Shown: positions 8,601-18,074, counted from the first letter of the stretch. The stretch: 64,000 nt of DNA from Rhodoligotrophos appendicifer (GCF_007474605.1 NZ_VHKL01000009.1:124001-188000), one strand, 5' to 3'. Numbers and translations: made by a program. Notes: generated by a model not told the origin, from the sequence alone.

Positions 8601-9935
8601 TCACCGAAGACCCGATATTGCGCGAGCAAACGCGTCAGCTTCAAAGGGCTGGAGATCACCGACAGACTCGCCCACGCCGATGGCGTGGATCGGCAAGCCA
8701 AATCTTTCGGCGACCGCAACGAGAATTCCGCCGCGCGCCGTACCATCCAGCTTCGTCATGACCAATCCCGTGACTCCTGCAACCTTCTGGAAAATCTCCA
8801 CCTGGTTGATGGCGTTCTGACCCGTTGTCGCATCCAGCACGAGCAACACTGCATGCGGCGCGGTAGGATCCTGCTTCTTCAGCACCCGCGTCACTTTGCT
8901 CAATTCAGCCATGAGATCGGATTTGTTCTGCAGCCGCCCTGCCGTATCGATCATCAAGACATCCACGACGTCCGCCTTGGCCTTTTGCAGAGCCTCAAAA
9001 GCGAGACCCGCCGCATCGGCGCCAATGTCACGGGAAATGACCGGGGCGTCGACGCGCGCTCCCCACACTTTCAGCTGCTCCACAGCCGCTGCCCTGAAGG
9101 TGTCGCCGGCTGCCAGCATCACGGTTCGCCCCTCATCCCTGAACCTGGCTGCGAGCTTTCCGATCGTGGTGGTCTTGCCGCTGCCATTCACGCCAACCAT
9201 CATGATCACGAATGGCTTGTGGTTTGCGTCGATCTCCAGCGGTCGCGCCACGGGCCTGAGCACTTCGGCCACTTCAAAGGCGAGGATCCTCCGTACTTCT
9301 TCCGGCTCGATCTCCTTGTCATACCGGCCCGCAGAAACCTTCTCCGTTATCCGTGCTGCAGCGGAAACGCCGAGATCCGCCTGGATCAGGATATCCTCAA
9401 GATCCTGCAGAGTATCCGCGTCGAGCTTGCGCTTGGTGAAGATATCGGTGATGCCGGTGCCCAGGGACTGGGAGGATTTCCGCAGCCCTTCCGTCAGACG
9501 CTGGAACCAGGTGAATTTCGACGGCTTTGCGTCACCGCCCGGCACAGCCTCCGTGAGACCATCGGACCCCTCGATCACCGCGGCAGAGGTGGGCGGCAAG
9601 ACCTCCTCTACGGGCTCCTCGGTCAGTCCTTCGGGGACGAGCTCGGTGGTCGGGTCAGCCTCGAGGGCATCGAACATGGCCTCGAGGATCTCGATCGGGA
9701 CTTCACCTTCAGAGATCTCGTGAAGCTCCGGGTCAATCTCCTCCAAAACCTCGGTGAGGGTCTTGTCGACTTCTTCCACCGGAGCATCGGCAGACAGATC
9801 GATCTGCAGTTCTTCCGGTAAGGACGCCTCTTCTTCCGAAACGGACGCGGCTTCCGCCTCGACAGCCGTCGTGGGGGCGGGTCCTAACCCAAACCAACGT
9901 CGGAAGCGGCTAACTTCGGTCTTTTCAGCACTCAT
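8601..9935 (-). CDS. ftsY: Signal recognition particle receptor FtsY
   Basis: This 444-residue SRP-type GTPase docks ribosome-SRP complexes at the membrane. The first ~140 residues are a glutamate-rich A domain, followed by the N domain helices and the G domain. The G domain shows GVNGSGKTTTIG (about residues 246-257), DTAGRLQNK and the guanine-specificity motif TKLDGTARGG. The start codon overlaps the mtaB stop (ATGA). Its partner Ffh is encoded about 5 kb away on the other strand. Confidence 0.97.
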   Translation of the reverse strand: MSAEKTEVSRFRRWFGLGPAPTTAVEAEAASVSEEEASLPEELQIDLSADAPVEEVDKTLTEVLEEIDPELHEISEGEVPIEILEAMFDALEADPTTELVPEGLTEEPVEEVLPPTSAAVIEGSDGLTEAVPGGDAKPSKFTWFQRLTEGLRKSSQSLGTGITDIFTKRKLDADTLQDLEDILIQADLGVSAAARITEKVSAGRYDKEIEPEEVRRILAFEVAEVLRPVARPLEIDANHKPFVIMMVGVNGSGKTTTIGKLAARFRDEGRTVMLAAGDTFRAAAVEQLKVWGARVDAPVISRDIGADAAGLAFEALQKAKADVVDVLMIDTAGRLQNKSDLMAELSKVTRVLKKQDPTAPHAVLLVLDATTGQNAINQVEIFQKVAGVTGLVMTKLDGTARGGILVAVAERFGLPIHAIGVGESVGDLQPFEADAFARAISGLR

Positions 9936-11203
9936 ACCGAGGGCCTTGCACTTAATGCATTGCCGACGACACCGATGATGTCGGCATCAAGGATCGACCC
10001 CGCTTGAACCGGCTCCGCAAAGCGCACAGGTGCAAAATGCTGGGTTCGGCCACCGGTCTCCGTCTCGGCCAAGACGTGCCTGCGCTTCCCCACCTCGCGT
10101 TCGAAAAACGTCGAAAGCCGACGATTGCCATGATCGCGAAGGAGACGCGCGCGCTCTTTGATCACCGTGCCCTGCAGCTGAGGCATACGGGCAGCCGGCG
10201 TCCCAGGTCTTGGAGAGAACGGAAAGACATGGAGATAGGTCAGCCCGCAGTCGTCGATAAGGCGGAGCGAATTCTCAAACATTTCCTCGGTCTCCGTCGG
10301 GAAGCCGGCGATCAAATCGGCGCCGAAAACCGCATCGGGGCGATGGCGACGGACATCGTCGCAGAAGGAGATGGACTGGGACCTCAGGTGGCGCCGCTTC
10401 ATCCGCTTGAGGATCATGTCATCGCCAGCCTGGAGAGAGAGATGGAAATGGGGCATCAGCCGCTCCTCCTCGGCAATGACCCGCATCAACGGCTCATCCA
10501 CCTCGACGCTGTCGATGGAGGAGATCCGAAGACGCCGAAGATCCGGCACCAGGTCAAGGATGCGTCGAATGAGCTGACCCAGGCTGGGCCTGGCCGGAAG
10601 ATCACTGCCATAGGAGGTGATATCCACGCCGGTCAGCACGATCTCGCGATAGCCCGCTTCCACCAGACGTCGAATCTGGGTCACAACCTCGCCACCGGGA
10701 ACCGAGCGGGAATTGCCCCGCCCAAAGGGAATGATGCAGAAGGTGCAGCGATGGTCGCAGCCATTCTGGATCTGGACGAAGGCGCGGGTGCGGTCGCTCA
10801 TGCCGTCGACCATGTGAAGGGCCGTCTCCCGAACCGACATGATGTCGTTCACGAGGATCTTCTCTTCGGCGGCAACACCGAAGTCGGGCACGGAGCGCCG
10901 CCAGGTGTCCGCGTGCAGCTTCTCTTCGTTGCCGAGCACCAGATCAACCTCTTCCATCGCCGCGAAGGAGGCAGGATCAATCTGGGCTGCACAGCCGGTC
11001 ACGATGATCCTCGCATCGGGACGCTCGCGGTGGGCACGGCGGATGGCCTGGCGCGCCTGGCGCTGGGCTTCCGCGGTCACCGCACAGGTATTGACTATGA
11101 TCGCGTTCTCAAGGGACGCCGCCTCGGCGTGGGCGCGCATGACCTCGGACTCATAAGTGTTGAGCCTGCAGCCGAAGGTGATGATTTCGGGGCGCGTGGT
11201 CAT
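9932..11203 (-). CDS. mtaB: tRNA t6A37 methylthiotransferase MtaB
   Basis: This 423-residue radical SAM enzyme converts N6-threonylcarbamoyladenosine-37 of tRNA to its 2-methylthio form. The N-terminal UPF0004 domain has cysteines C12, C40 and C71 for the auxiliary cluster. The radical SAM cluster motif CDHRCTFC has C149, C153 and C156. A C-terminal TRAM-like segment ends the protein. The start at 11203 is chosen because family members begin just before FGCRLN. The reading frame stays open upstream to 11302, into the end of dapF. dapF-mtaB-ftsY-yciB is a conserved order. Confidence 0.94.
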   Translation of the reverse strand: MTTRPEIITFGCRLNTYESEVMRAHAEAASLENAIIVNTCAVTAEAQRQARQAIRRAHRERPDARIIVTGCAAQIDPASFAAMEEVDLVLGNEEKLHADTWRRSVPDFGVAAEEKILVNDIMSVRETALHMVDGMSDRTRAFVQIQNGCDHRCTFCIIPFGRGNSRSVPGGEVVTQIRRLVEAGYREIVLTGVDITSYGSDLPARPSLGQLIRRILDLVPDLRRLRISSIDSVEVDEPLMRVIAEEERLMPHFHLSLQAGDDMILKRMKRRHLRSQSISFCDDVRRHRPDAVFGADLIAGFPTETEEMFENSLRLIDDCGLTYLHVFPFSPRPGTPAARMPQLQGTVIKERARLLRDHGNRRLSTFFEREVGKRRHVLAETETGGRTQHFAPVRFAEPVQAGSILDADIIGVVGNALSARPSV

Positions 11204-11264
11204 GATGGGCAGGAGATACGTCTTCTGGCGCCGGTGTGCAAATTTTGATCGCAGCCGAAGGCTT

Positions 11265-12098
11265 TCAGGCGGCCTCAAGTGCAAGTTCACCGTCGAATTC
11301 ATAGGCGACTGGACCGGTCATTATGATGTGACCGTCCTCGCGCCAAAGAATGTCGAGATCTCCGCCAGGAAGGGTCACGCGGACATGACGGTCGGCAAGG
11401 CCCTTGCGCGCGGCGCAAACCGCCGCGGCACAGGCGGCCGTACCACAGGCTCGCGTAAGGCCCGCGCCTCGCTCCCAGACCCGCAGGACAATATGGTCGA
11501 GGGCCTCCACCTGCGCGACCGAGATGTTGGCGCGCTCAGGGAACAGATGATGACGTTCCAATTCCGGACCCAGCCGCGCCAGATCGATGTTGTCGACGTC
11601 ATCCGTCCAGAAGATGCAGTGAGGATTTCCAACATTCACAGCGGATGGGGTGTCGAGCGGGCCATGTTCTAACTCCATGGCAGAGGTGTCGTCCATCGGC
11701 ACGGACAAGGGAATGTCCGCCCACCCAAACCGCGGCACGCCCATGTCGACCGAAACCCCGACGTCGTTGCGCGTGCATTGAAGAAGGCCGGCGCGCGTCT
11801 CAATCACGACGCTCTTCTTTCCCGTCTCGTCCAGAAGCATGTCGGCAACACACCGGCTGGCATTGCCACAGGCAGAGACCTCGCTGCCGTCGGGATTCCA
11901 GATGGACATGAACGCGTCCGCCGATGGCGAGACCGGCCGACCGATGCGGATCAATTGATCGCAGCCCACGCCTTGAACCCGATCGGATATTTGCGAGGCC
12001 TGGGCCGCCGTGATCGGCACGGCCGCAAACCGCGCGTCAATCACCACAAAGTCATTGCCGAGACCGTTCATCTTGCGGAAGGGGACGTGCGCTGTCAT
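11265..12098 (-). CDS. dapF: Diaminopimelate epimerase
   Basis: This 277-residue enzyme interconverts LL- and meso-diaminopimelate for lysine and peptidoglycan synthesis. Both catalytic cysteines are present, C77 in SACGNASRC and C218 in RACGTAAC. The N-terminal motif FRKMNGLGNDFVV fixes the ATG at 12098; an upstream extension to 12143 is not family-like. It is the first gene of the dapF-mtaB-ftsY-yciB run. Confidence 0.96.
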   Translation of the reverse strand: MTAHVPFRKMNGLGNDFVVIDARFAAVPITAAQASQISDRVQGVGCDQLIRIGRPVSPSADAFMSIWNPDGSEVSACGNASRCVADMLLDETGKKSVVIETRAGLLQCTRNDVGVSVDMGVPRFGWADIPLSVPMDDTSAMELEHGPLDTPSAVNVGNPHCIFWTDDVDNIDLARLGPELERHHLFPERANISVAQVEALDHIVLRVWERGAGLTRACGTAACAAAVCAARKGLADRHVRVTLPGGDLDILWREDGHIIMTGPVAYEFDGELALEAA

Positions 12099-12196
12099 GG
12101 CCACGAATATGGACCGGACAGATCGCAAATGCCAGCGGTCCAAGATCGATGACGTCGGTCATCGCGTTCTCGGCGCGCGCGTGTCTTTGCCGCGGT

Positions 12197-13150
12197 TCAC
12201 CAAGTAAACAGCCAGCCCTCACCCAAATCCGGGCCCCCTCCCAGCATCGGCGGTCCTTCGGAGGGCAGTACCAACGCAGCCGTCGCCCGGAGACAGCGCG
12301 CGCCCTCCGGCGGCAGGCTGTCCGATTCGAGGCTGGCCCGGACAACGAGCCTCTGGCCCAAAGCGTCAGCAAACGAGACGACGGTCTCCTCCCGAAGAGT
12401 GGCTCGAAATTCGTCGTTTGCCGAGTGAGCCAGAAATGCCTGGCTGCTGCCGTAGTGGAACCAGAGATCCATCTGCCCATCTTCTGCAGCGGCTGCGAGC
12501 CACTTCCGGGCGTAATCGGAGGTCATCAACCTCGGGGCGCTGCCCAGGGTCTGTGGGCCGGAGAGTTCATAGACGATCGCTCCGTCCGCCGAGGCATATT
12601 TCGCCTCAATCGCGTCGAGCACCTGTGCCGAGTATTCCCCAGCGCCAGCAGCCGGTGCACGTCCGCAACCGACAAGATGCTCCGGAGTAAATTCGGTCGC
12701 TGCGTCGGAGCCACGCGCATTGAGCCAAATGTCTCCGGTTGCGGCCTCCAGGTGCGGAATCGCCTGAGCATAGGTCATCGTCCGGTCGATGACACCATCA
12801 CGCCATGACACTGAGGCGACGCTATCCATTTGGTAGTTGGCTACCACTGGGACAGTCGCTTCGGCGACAAAGAGTGCAGCATGGTCGGGCGTGAACTCGC
12901 TTTGAAGCGCCGCTGCCGCTTCCTCGTCCAAAGCAGAGACCAATTTCGTGGCCTCGAAGCGGTCCAGGGCAACATAGTCGCATCTGAAGTCGCCAAGCGC
13001 GGCTCGGAAGCCGTTCAAGAATTCGTTTCGTTTCACACTATCGTCCCACAAGACGCGGTCGAAATTGACCGCGGCATGTGGGACTTGCCAAAAACAAGTG
13101 CAAAATGAGGACCGCCCGCATGGCAGAAAAGAGGCCCTCCGCAACCTCAT
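12197..13150 (-). CDS. Hypothetical protein, probably exported, possible 5' frameshift
   Basis: I do not recognise a family in this 317-residue frame. It is acidic, of ordinary composition and has no long hydrophobic stretch. The N-terminus in this frame (cysteine-rich, starting at 13150) looks unnatural. The +1 frame from ATG 13121 reads like a signal peptide (MRAVLILHLFLASP) and then runs to a stop after 27 codons. Removing one C from the CCC near 13079-13082 would join that signal peptide to the main frame, giving ASPHAAVNFD. It may therefore be a secreted protein with a real or sequencing frameshift. DoxX is encoded just upstream on the same strand. Confidence 0.55.
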   Translation of the reverse strand: MRLRRASFLPCGRSSFCTCFWQVPHAAVNFDRVLWDDSVKRNEFLNGFRAALGDFRCDYVALDRFEATKLVSALDEEAAAALQSEFTPDHAALFVAEATVPVVANYQMDSVASVSWRDGVIDRTMTYAQAIPHLEAATGDIWLNARGSDAATEFTPEHLVGCGRAPAAGAGEYSAQVLDAIEAKYASADGAIVYELSGPQTLGSAPRLMTSDYARKWLAAAAEDGQMDLWFHYGSSQAFLAHSANDEFRATLREETVVSFADALGQRLVVRASLESDSLPPEGARCLRATAALVLPSEGPPMLGGGPDLGEGWLFTW

Positions 13151-13194
13151 AGAGATTCACCGAAGAGGTTACAGCCGGTGCCTCGCAGCCTTGC

Positions 13195-13653
13195 TCATAA
13201 CGTCTTGGCGAACTTTGCATCCACCGACCAACGGCCACCGCCATGGACCGCGAAGAAGAAGAGAATGGCTGCCCACAGGATCGATTTTTCGGCGCCCATC
13301 AGGCCTTCGCCCTGCACAATCCAATGGAAGTAAACGGTCACAAGCAGCACGATCATGCCCGCAAAGGCCGCGGGCCGGGTCAACAGTCCCAAAGCGATTA
13401 AGATGCCACCGAAAAATTCCGTGATCGCCAAGAGGGGCGCCCAGAAAACGCCGGGGTAGAAGCCCAGGCCTTCCACCATGCCAATCCTTGCCATGGGATC
13501 CAGGATCTTGGGGAAGCCATGAATAGCTAAAAGGCCGCCAGCCAAGACCCGCATGAGGGCATAGGACAGGGGCGAGAGTGCAGCATAGACGCCACTCATT
13601 GCCGGGACGATCAATCTCTGGTTGTCATCGTAACGCTGATCTAAACTTGCCAT
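13195..13653 (-). CDS. DoxX family membrane protein
   Basis: This 152-residue protein has four predicted transmembrane segments and the DoxX layout: LMRVLAGGLLAIHGFPKI in helix 1, then FFGGILIALGLLTRPAAFAG and VYFHW. DoxX proteins are inner-membrane proteins often tied to thiol or oxidative stress; the exact function is unknown. GGGGAAAAT precedes the ATG at 13653. It is transcribed toward the unrecognised gene at 12197-13150. Confidence 0.88.
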   Translation of the reverse strand: MASLDQRYDDNQRLIVPAMSGVYAALSPLSYALMRVLAGGLLAIHGFPKILDPMARIGMVEGLGFYPGVFWAPLLAITEFFGGILIALGLLTRPAAFAGMIVLLVTVYFHWIVQGEGLMGAEKSILWAAILFFFAVHGGGRWSVDAKFAKTL

Positions 13654-13989
13654 ATTTTCCCCATCTCCGAAGCGGTAGCCTCACCGGCTCAACGTTCATA
13701 GCCCGACCCCCCATTGGCATCCTATGGGATGGCGTTCAATACCGCGTGATGGCGCTGCACCGTCTACAAACTGAAGGATTTTCGCCACGGCTCATCCCCC
13801 GAGACGATCGGCGACTTGACGGGGGATGCGTCCTTGAGTAGGAATTGCGCCGATTTCTAAGACTCTCACGTCTTTGAGACCGCCTTGCACATGGAGCGGA
13901 GACATGCTCCGGGAGGCAAGGGGGTCAACATCCGCCAGCGAGTTTCGCCCGCGGGTGCCATTGGCGTTTGCGCTTAAGGATACCAGATC
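13654..13989. other. Non-coding region with long inverted repeat
   Basis: These 336 bases lie between divergent doxX and the small YHS-like gene. The main structure is CATCCCCCG (13793-13801) and its exact complement CGGGGGATG (13820-13828), with 18 bases between. A shorter pair, GGAGC/GCTCC, sits at 13893-13910. AAGGA at 13976-13980 is the ribosome binding site of the following TTG start. I found no protein gene and nothing resembling the conserved 4.5S RNA loop. Confidence 0.45.
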
Positions 13990-14181
13990 TTGACCGAGAC
14001 GCTGCATATCGAAGACGCCGTGAACGAGACCTGCCCCTGGTCGGGCAAGCCCGTTTCCGCGGATTCCTTGACGCGCTACGGGGACAAGGTCGTCGGGTTC
14101 TGCAATCCCGGTTGCCGCGACAAGTTCGAGGCCGCCGTCTCGCATTTCGATGCCGCGATCGCGCGCGGCGGCAAGGCCTGA
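13990..14181 (+). CDS. Small YHS/TRASH-like four-cysteine-pattern protein
   Basis: This 63-residue protein has a CPWSGKPV knuckle, then GDKVVGFCNPGCRDKF, so three cysteines in an arrangement like the metal-binding YHS/TRASH motifs. It may bind a metal or iron-sulfur centre, but no partner is known. The start is TTG, supported by AAGGA nine bases upstream (13976-13980). It ends 11 bases before ffh on the same strand, so the two are probably co-transcribed. Confidence 0.75.
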   Translation: MTETLHIEDAVNETCPWSGKPVSADSLTRYGDKVVGFCNPGCRDKFEAAVSHFDAAIARGGKA

Positions 14182-14192
14182 CGGGAGCCCGC

Positions 14193-15761
14193 ATGTTCGA
14201 CACATTACAAGAACGCCTTAGTGGCATCTTCGACAAGCTCACGCGCCGCGGCGCGCTGTCGGAGGAGGACGTCAACACCGCCATGCGCGAAGTCCGGCGC
14301 GCCCTGATCGAGGCGGACGTCGCCTTGGAAGTGGTGCGTGGCTTCGTTGAGAAGGTGCGCGAACGCGCCGTGGGACAGCAGGTCATCCGCTCGGTCTCGC
14401 CGGGGCAGATGGTCATCAAGATCGTCCACGACACGCTGGTCGAGACGCTGGGCGCGGAAGATTCCGAGATCGACTTCAATGCCGTGCCGCCCGTGCCGAT
14501 CATGATGGTCGGACTGCAGGGCTCAGGCAAGACGACGACGACCGGCAAGCTCGCCAAGCGGCTGAAGGAGCGCGACAAGAAGCGCGTGCTCATGGCCTCG
14601 CTCGACAATCGCAGGCCGGCCGCGCAGGAGCAGCTGAAGATCCTGGGCGAGCAGGTCGGCGTCGACACGCTGCCCATCGTCGCGGGACAGGATCCGGTTA
14701 CGATCACGCGGCGGGCCATGGATGCCGCAAGGCTCGGCGGCTACGACGTGGTCATCCTGGACACCGCTGGCCGGCTGCATGTGGATGACGACCTGATGCG
14801 CGAGAGCGAGCAGGTCCGCGACCTCGCCAAGCCGCACGAGACCTTGCTGGTGGTGGACGCGCTGACCGGCCAGGACGCCGTAAACGTGGCGCGCGCGTTC
14901 AACGAGCGGATCGGCGTCACCGGCGTGGTGCTGACGCGAGTCGACGGCGACGGCCGTGGCGGTGCGGCGCTGTCGATGCGGGCGGTCACCGGAAAGCCGA
15001 TCAAGTTCATCGGGACGGGCGAGAAGCTCGACGGGCTGGAAGGCTTCCATCCGAGCCGGATCGCCGGCCGCATCCTGGGCATGGGCGACGTGGTCAGCCT
15101 GGTCGAGCGGGCGGCGGAAACGATCGATGCGGAGAAGGCGCAGGCCATCGCCGACCGCATGAAGAAGGGCGAGTTCGATCTGGACGACCTCGCCGAGCAG
15201 CTTCGTCAGATGCAGCGGATCGGTGGCATGTCGGGCGTGCTGGGGATGCTTCCCGGCATGGGCAAGATGAAGAAGCAGATGGAAGGCGCCAATCTCGACG
15301 ACAGCGTGCTGAAGCGGCAGCTTGCCATCATCTCGTCGATGACGCGCAAGGAACGCCGCCAGCCGAAGATGCTCAACGGTTCGCGCCGGAAGCGGATTGC
15401 GTCAGGTTCGGGAACCGATGTGCAGGACGTCAACAAACTCATCAAGATGCATCGGCAGATGGCCGACATGATGAAGTCTCTGGGCAAGAACAAAGGGATG
15501 CTCTCGCGTCTCTTCGGCGGCGGCGGTGGCGGCGGGATGCCTGCCGGGATGCCGGACATGAAGGAATTGGCGGCGCAGATGCCGGGAGGAATGCCGGAGA
15601 TCGGGCCGAATGGCCTGCCCAAGGGCATCACACCGGACATGCTCGGCAAGCTGCCCGGGATGGGCGGCGGCGGGTTGCCCGGCCTCGGCGTACCGAAGGG
15701 TCTTCCGGGCCTGGGCAATTTCGGCGGCGGCGGCCCCAAGTTTCCGGGGAAGAAGCGATAG
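14193..15761 (+). CDS. ffh: Signal recognition particle protein Ffh
   Basis: This 522-residue SRP54-type GTPase binds signal sequences and 4.5S RNA and pairs with FtsY. The order is N domain, G domain (GLQGSGKTTT, DTAGR, TRVDGDGRGG) and a methionine-rich M domain, with the RNA-binding SGSGTDVQDVNKLIK motif. After about residue 440 comes an ~80-residue tail rich in Gly, Met and Pro, longer than the usual ~450-residue protein. GGGAG precedes the ATG at 14193. The same-strand frame extends upstream to 13968 but overlaps the small gene there. Confidence 0.97.
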   Translation: MFDTLQERLSGIFDKLTRRGALSEEDVNTAMREVRRALIEADVALEVVRGFVEKVRERAVGQQVIRSVSPGQMVIKIVHDTLVETLGAEDSEIDFNAVPPVPIMMVGLQGSGKTTTTGKLAKRLKERDKKRVLMASLDNRRPAAQEQLKILGEQVGVDTLPIVAGQDPVTITRRAMDAARLGGYDVVILDTAGRLHVDDDLMRESEQVRDLAKPHETLLVVDALTGQDAVNVARAFNERIGVTGVVLTRVDGDGRGGAALSMRAVTGKPIKFIGTGEKLDGLEGFHPSRIAGRILGMGDVVSLVERAAETIDAEKAQAIADRMKKGEFDLDDLAEQLRQMQRIGGMSGVLGMLPGMGKMKKQMEGANLDDSVLKRQLAIISSMTRKERRQPKMLNGSRRKRIASGSGTDVQDVNKLIKMHRQMADMMKSLGKNKGMLSRLFGGGGGGGMPAGMPDMKELAAQMPGGMPEIGPNGLPKGITPDMLGKLPGMGGGGLPGLGVPKGLPGLGNFGGGGPKFPGKKR

Positions 15762-15886
15762 GATTCATCACACCGTCGTGCCGACTGTTCCGGGCATCCC
15801 GACCGCAGCCACTGTGTGTGGCCATGGGTTGCGCGGGCAAGAGCGGCAATGACGATCCATTCAACGAATACTAGGAGAAGAAAAGT

Positions 15887-16270
15887 ATGGCATTGAAGAT
15901 CAGGCTGGCGCGAGCAGGCGCCAAGAAGCGCCCCGTCTACCGAGTGGTGGTGGCCGAGGCAACTGCGCCGCGCGATGGCCGTTTCATCGAGAAGCTCGGC
16001 ACCTACAATCCGCTTCTGGCGCGGGACAATCCGGAGCGCGTGGTCATCGATATCGAGCGCGTGCAGCATTGGCTCAGCGTCGGTGCCCAGCCGACGGATC
16101 GTGTCCTTCGCTTCCTGGATGCCAAGGACGTGAAGAAGCGCGATGCGCGCAACAATCCGGAGAAGGCGAAATTCGGCAAGAAGCGCGAGGAGCGCGAGGA
16201 AGCCATTCGTATCGCAGCGGAAGATGCCGCAAAGAAGGCCGCTGAGGCGACCGAACAGCCGGCCAGCTGA
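15887..16270 (+). CDS. rpsP: 30S ribosomal protein S16
   Basis: This 127-residue protein starts with the S16 signature ([20 protein letters not shown]) and has the core ending near residue 80. A charged, lysine/alanine-rich tail follows, typical of alphaproteobacterial S16. AGGAGAAG at 15871-15878 precedes the ATG. It leads the conserved rpsP-rimM-trmD-rplS order. The 125 bases after ffh contain only a weak GCCAC/GTGGC hairpin. Confidence 0.96.
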   Translation: MALKIRLARAGAKKRPVYRVVVAEATAPRDGRFIEKLGTYNPLLARDNPERVVIDIERVQHWLSVGAQPTDRVLRFLDAKDVKKRDARNNPEKAKFGKKREEREEAIRIAAEDAAKKAAEATEQPAS

Positions 16271-16290
16271 GCCTCCGGAGCGCCGAGTCC

Positions 16291-16800
16291 ATGCAGAGCC
16301 AGCCCAAGCGTGTCTGTCTCGGCGTGGTGACCGGTGCGCATGGCGTGAAGGGTGAGGTGAAGATCAAGTCATTCACCGAGCACCCTGAGGCCATAGGAGG
16401 CTACGGCCCGCTGGAGACGGAGGATGGTGCGAAGTCCTTCACGATCGAGCGGGCAAGGGTGGTCACGAATGGCGTCGTGGCAGCGATCAGCGGCATTCGT
16501 GATCGGGATGCGGCAGAGGCTCTGCGCGGGACGTTGCTTCACGTGGCACGGTCTTGCCTGCCCGAGCCGGACGAGGATGAATTCTACCTCGCCGACCTCA
16601 TCGGGCTCGAAGCGATCGACGTGAAGGGCGAGCCGGCTGGGCGCGTCGTGGCCGTTGAAAATTTCGGGGCGGGAGACCTGCTGGAAGTCCGCCTGGAAGG
16701 TTCGCCGAGCACGGTCTATGTGCCCTTCACCAAGGATGCGGTGCCGGAGGTGGATCTGGCCGCGGGCCGGGTCGTGGTGGTCCTGGACGGGCTGGAGTGA
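16291..16800 (+). CDS. rimM: Ribosome maturation factor RimM
   Basis: This 169-residue factor binds S19 and helps 30S head assembly. The N-terminal RimM domain shows CLGVVTGAHGVKGEVKI. The C-terminal PRC-barrel has FYLADLIGLEAIDVKGE, ENFGAGDLLEV and VPFTKDAVPEVDL. It lies 20 bases after rpsP and 59 bases before trmD, in the standard order. Confidence 0.96.
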   Translation: MQSQPKRVCLGVVTGAHGVKGEVKIKSFTEHPEAIGGYGPLETEDGAKSFTIERARVVTNGVVAAISGIRDRDAAEALRGTLLHVARSCLPEPDEDEFYLADLIGLEAIDVKGEPAGRVVAVENFGAGDLLEVRLEGSPSTVYVPFTKDAVPEVDLAAGRVVVVLDGLE

Positions 16801-16859
16801 CGATCAGGCCGAGCGCGGCGGAGGGCTGACGGACTAAGGCAGCGCGAGGACGGAGACCG

Positions 16860-17585
16860 ATGACGCCCTGGACAGCGACCGTCCTGACGCTCTTTCCGGA
16901 GATGTTTCCGGGACCTCTTGGCCATTCTTTGGCGGGGAAAGGGCTGACGGGTGGTTTGTGGCACCTCCAGATTTGCGACATTCGCGATCATGGGGAAGGC
17001 CGGCACCGGAGCGTGGACGATACACCGGCTGGAGGGGGACCAGGGATGGTCATCCGGCCGGACGTGATGGCGGCGGCGTTGGATGCGGCGGCGGGACCGG
17101 ACGATCGGCGACCAAGGCTGCTGATGAGTGCGCGGGGGCGGCCCCTCACCCAGGCCCGGGTGCGGGACATCGCCTCGGGGCCCGGTGCGATCATCGTCTG
17201 CGGCCGCTTCGAGGGCGTCGACGAGCGCGTCATCGAGGCGAGAGGGCTCGAGGAAGTGTCGATCGGCGACTTCGTGCTGTCGGGCGGGGAGCCTGCCGCG
17301 ATCGTGCTGATGGATGCGGTGGTGCGGCTCATTCCCGGGGTGATGGGGAGTGCGGCATCAGGAGACTGGGAGAGCTTCGAGCATGGGTTGCTCGAGCACC
17401 CGCACTATACGAGGCCACGGGTCTGGGAAGACCGGGAGATCCCGGACGTCCTGCTCAGCGGTGATCACGGCCGTATCGAAAGATGGCGGCGCGAGGAGGC
17501 CAAACGCCTGACCTCCGAGCGGCGCCCGGACATTTTTGAGGGCTGGAAGGATCGAAACATGGTCCCTCCCGTCCGAAAGGTTTGA
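16860..17585 (+). CDS. trmD: tRNA (guanine-N1)-methyltransferase TrmD
   Basis: This 241-residue SPOUT enzyme methylates G37 of tRNA using SAM. The knotted SAM-binding part shows [32 protein letters not shown] and [21 protein letters not shown]. The C-terminal domain ends with [10 protein letters not shown] and [12 protein letters not shown]. It lies in the conserved rpsP-rimM-trmD-rplS cluster. Confidence 0.97.
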   Translation: MTPWTATVLTLFPEMFPGPLGHSLAGKGLTGGLWHLQICDIRDHGEGRHRSVDDTPAGGGPGMVIRPDVMAAALDAAAGPDDRRPRLLMSARGRPLTQARVRDIASGPGAIIVCGRFEGVDERVIEARGLEEVSIGDFVLSGGEPAAIVLMDAVVRLIPGVMGSAASGDWESFEHGLLEHPHYTRPRVWEDREIPDVLLSGDHGRIERWRREEAKRLTSERRPDIFEGWKDRNMVPPVRKV

Positions 17586-17640
17586 TTTTTAACGCAAGCG
17601 CGCGTAGAAACCGCGCCAACTCGAAGGAAGGATCGGTCCG

Positions 17641-18051
17641 ATGAACATCATCGAGCAGATTGAAAAAGAACAGGCCGACAAGATCTCGGCAGCCCGGCCG
17701 GTCCCCGAATTCGGTCCCGGTGATACCGTAATCGTGAATGTGCGCGTGGTCGAAGGCACCCGCGAGCGCATCCAGGCCTATGAAGGCGTCTGCATTGCCC
17801 GCAATGGCGGCGGGTTCAATCAGTTCTTCACCGTCCGCAAGGTGTCGTATGGCGAAGGCGTAGAGCGCGTATTTCCGCTCTTCAGCCCGTTGATCGAGTC
17901 GATCAAGCTCGTGCGGCGCGGCAAGGTGCGGCGCGCGAAACTCTATTACCTGCGCGGTCGTCGCGGCAAATCCGCCCGTATCGCCGAGCGACAGGACGTG
18001 CGGCGCGACGGAAAGGCCATGCCCGCCAAGGCAGCGGCAAGCCGGGACTAA
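17641..18051 (+). CDS. rplS: 50S ribosomal protein L19
   Basis: This 136-residue protein carries the L19 core: [42 protein letters not shown] and a basic [16 protein letters not shown] short tail extends past the usual ~115-residue end. GGAAGGAT lies upstream of the ATG. A strong terminator follows, so it closes the ribosomal cluster. Confidence 0.97.
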   Translation: MNIIEQIEKEQADKISAARPVPEFGPGDTVIVNVRVVEGTRERIQAYEGVCIARNGGGFNQFFTVRKVSYGEGVERVFPLFSPLIESIKLVRRGKVRRAKLYYLRGRRGKSARIAERQDVRRDGKAMPAKAAASRD

Positions 18052-18074
18052 GCTCCCGATCATTGCAACGTCGG

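Noticed and set aside
8685-11248. Long plus-strand frames opposite ftsY and mtaB
   Set aside because: They are antisense to conserved genes with clear motifs; no ribosome binding site or family supports them.
14193-15761. 4.5S (SRP) RNA gene near ffh or ftsY
   Set aside because: I looked for the conserved GGTC...GGAAGCAGCC-like loop around both genes and found none.
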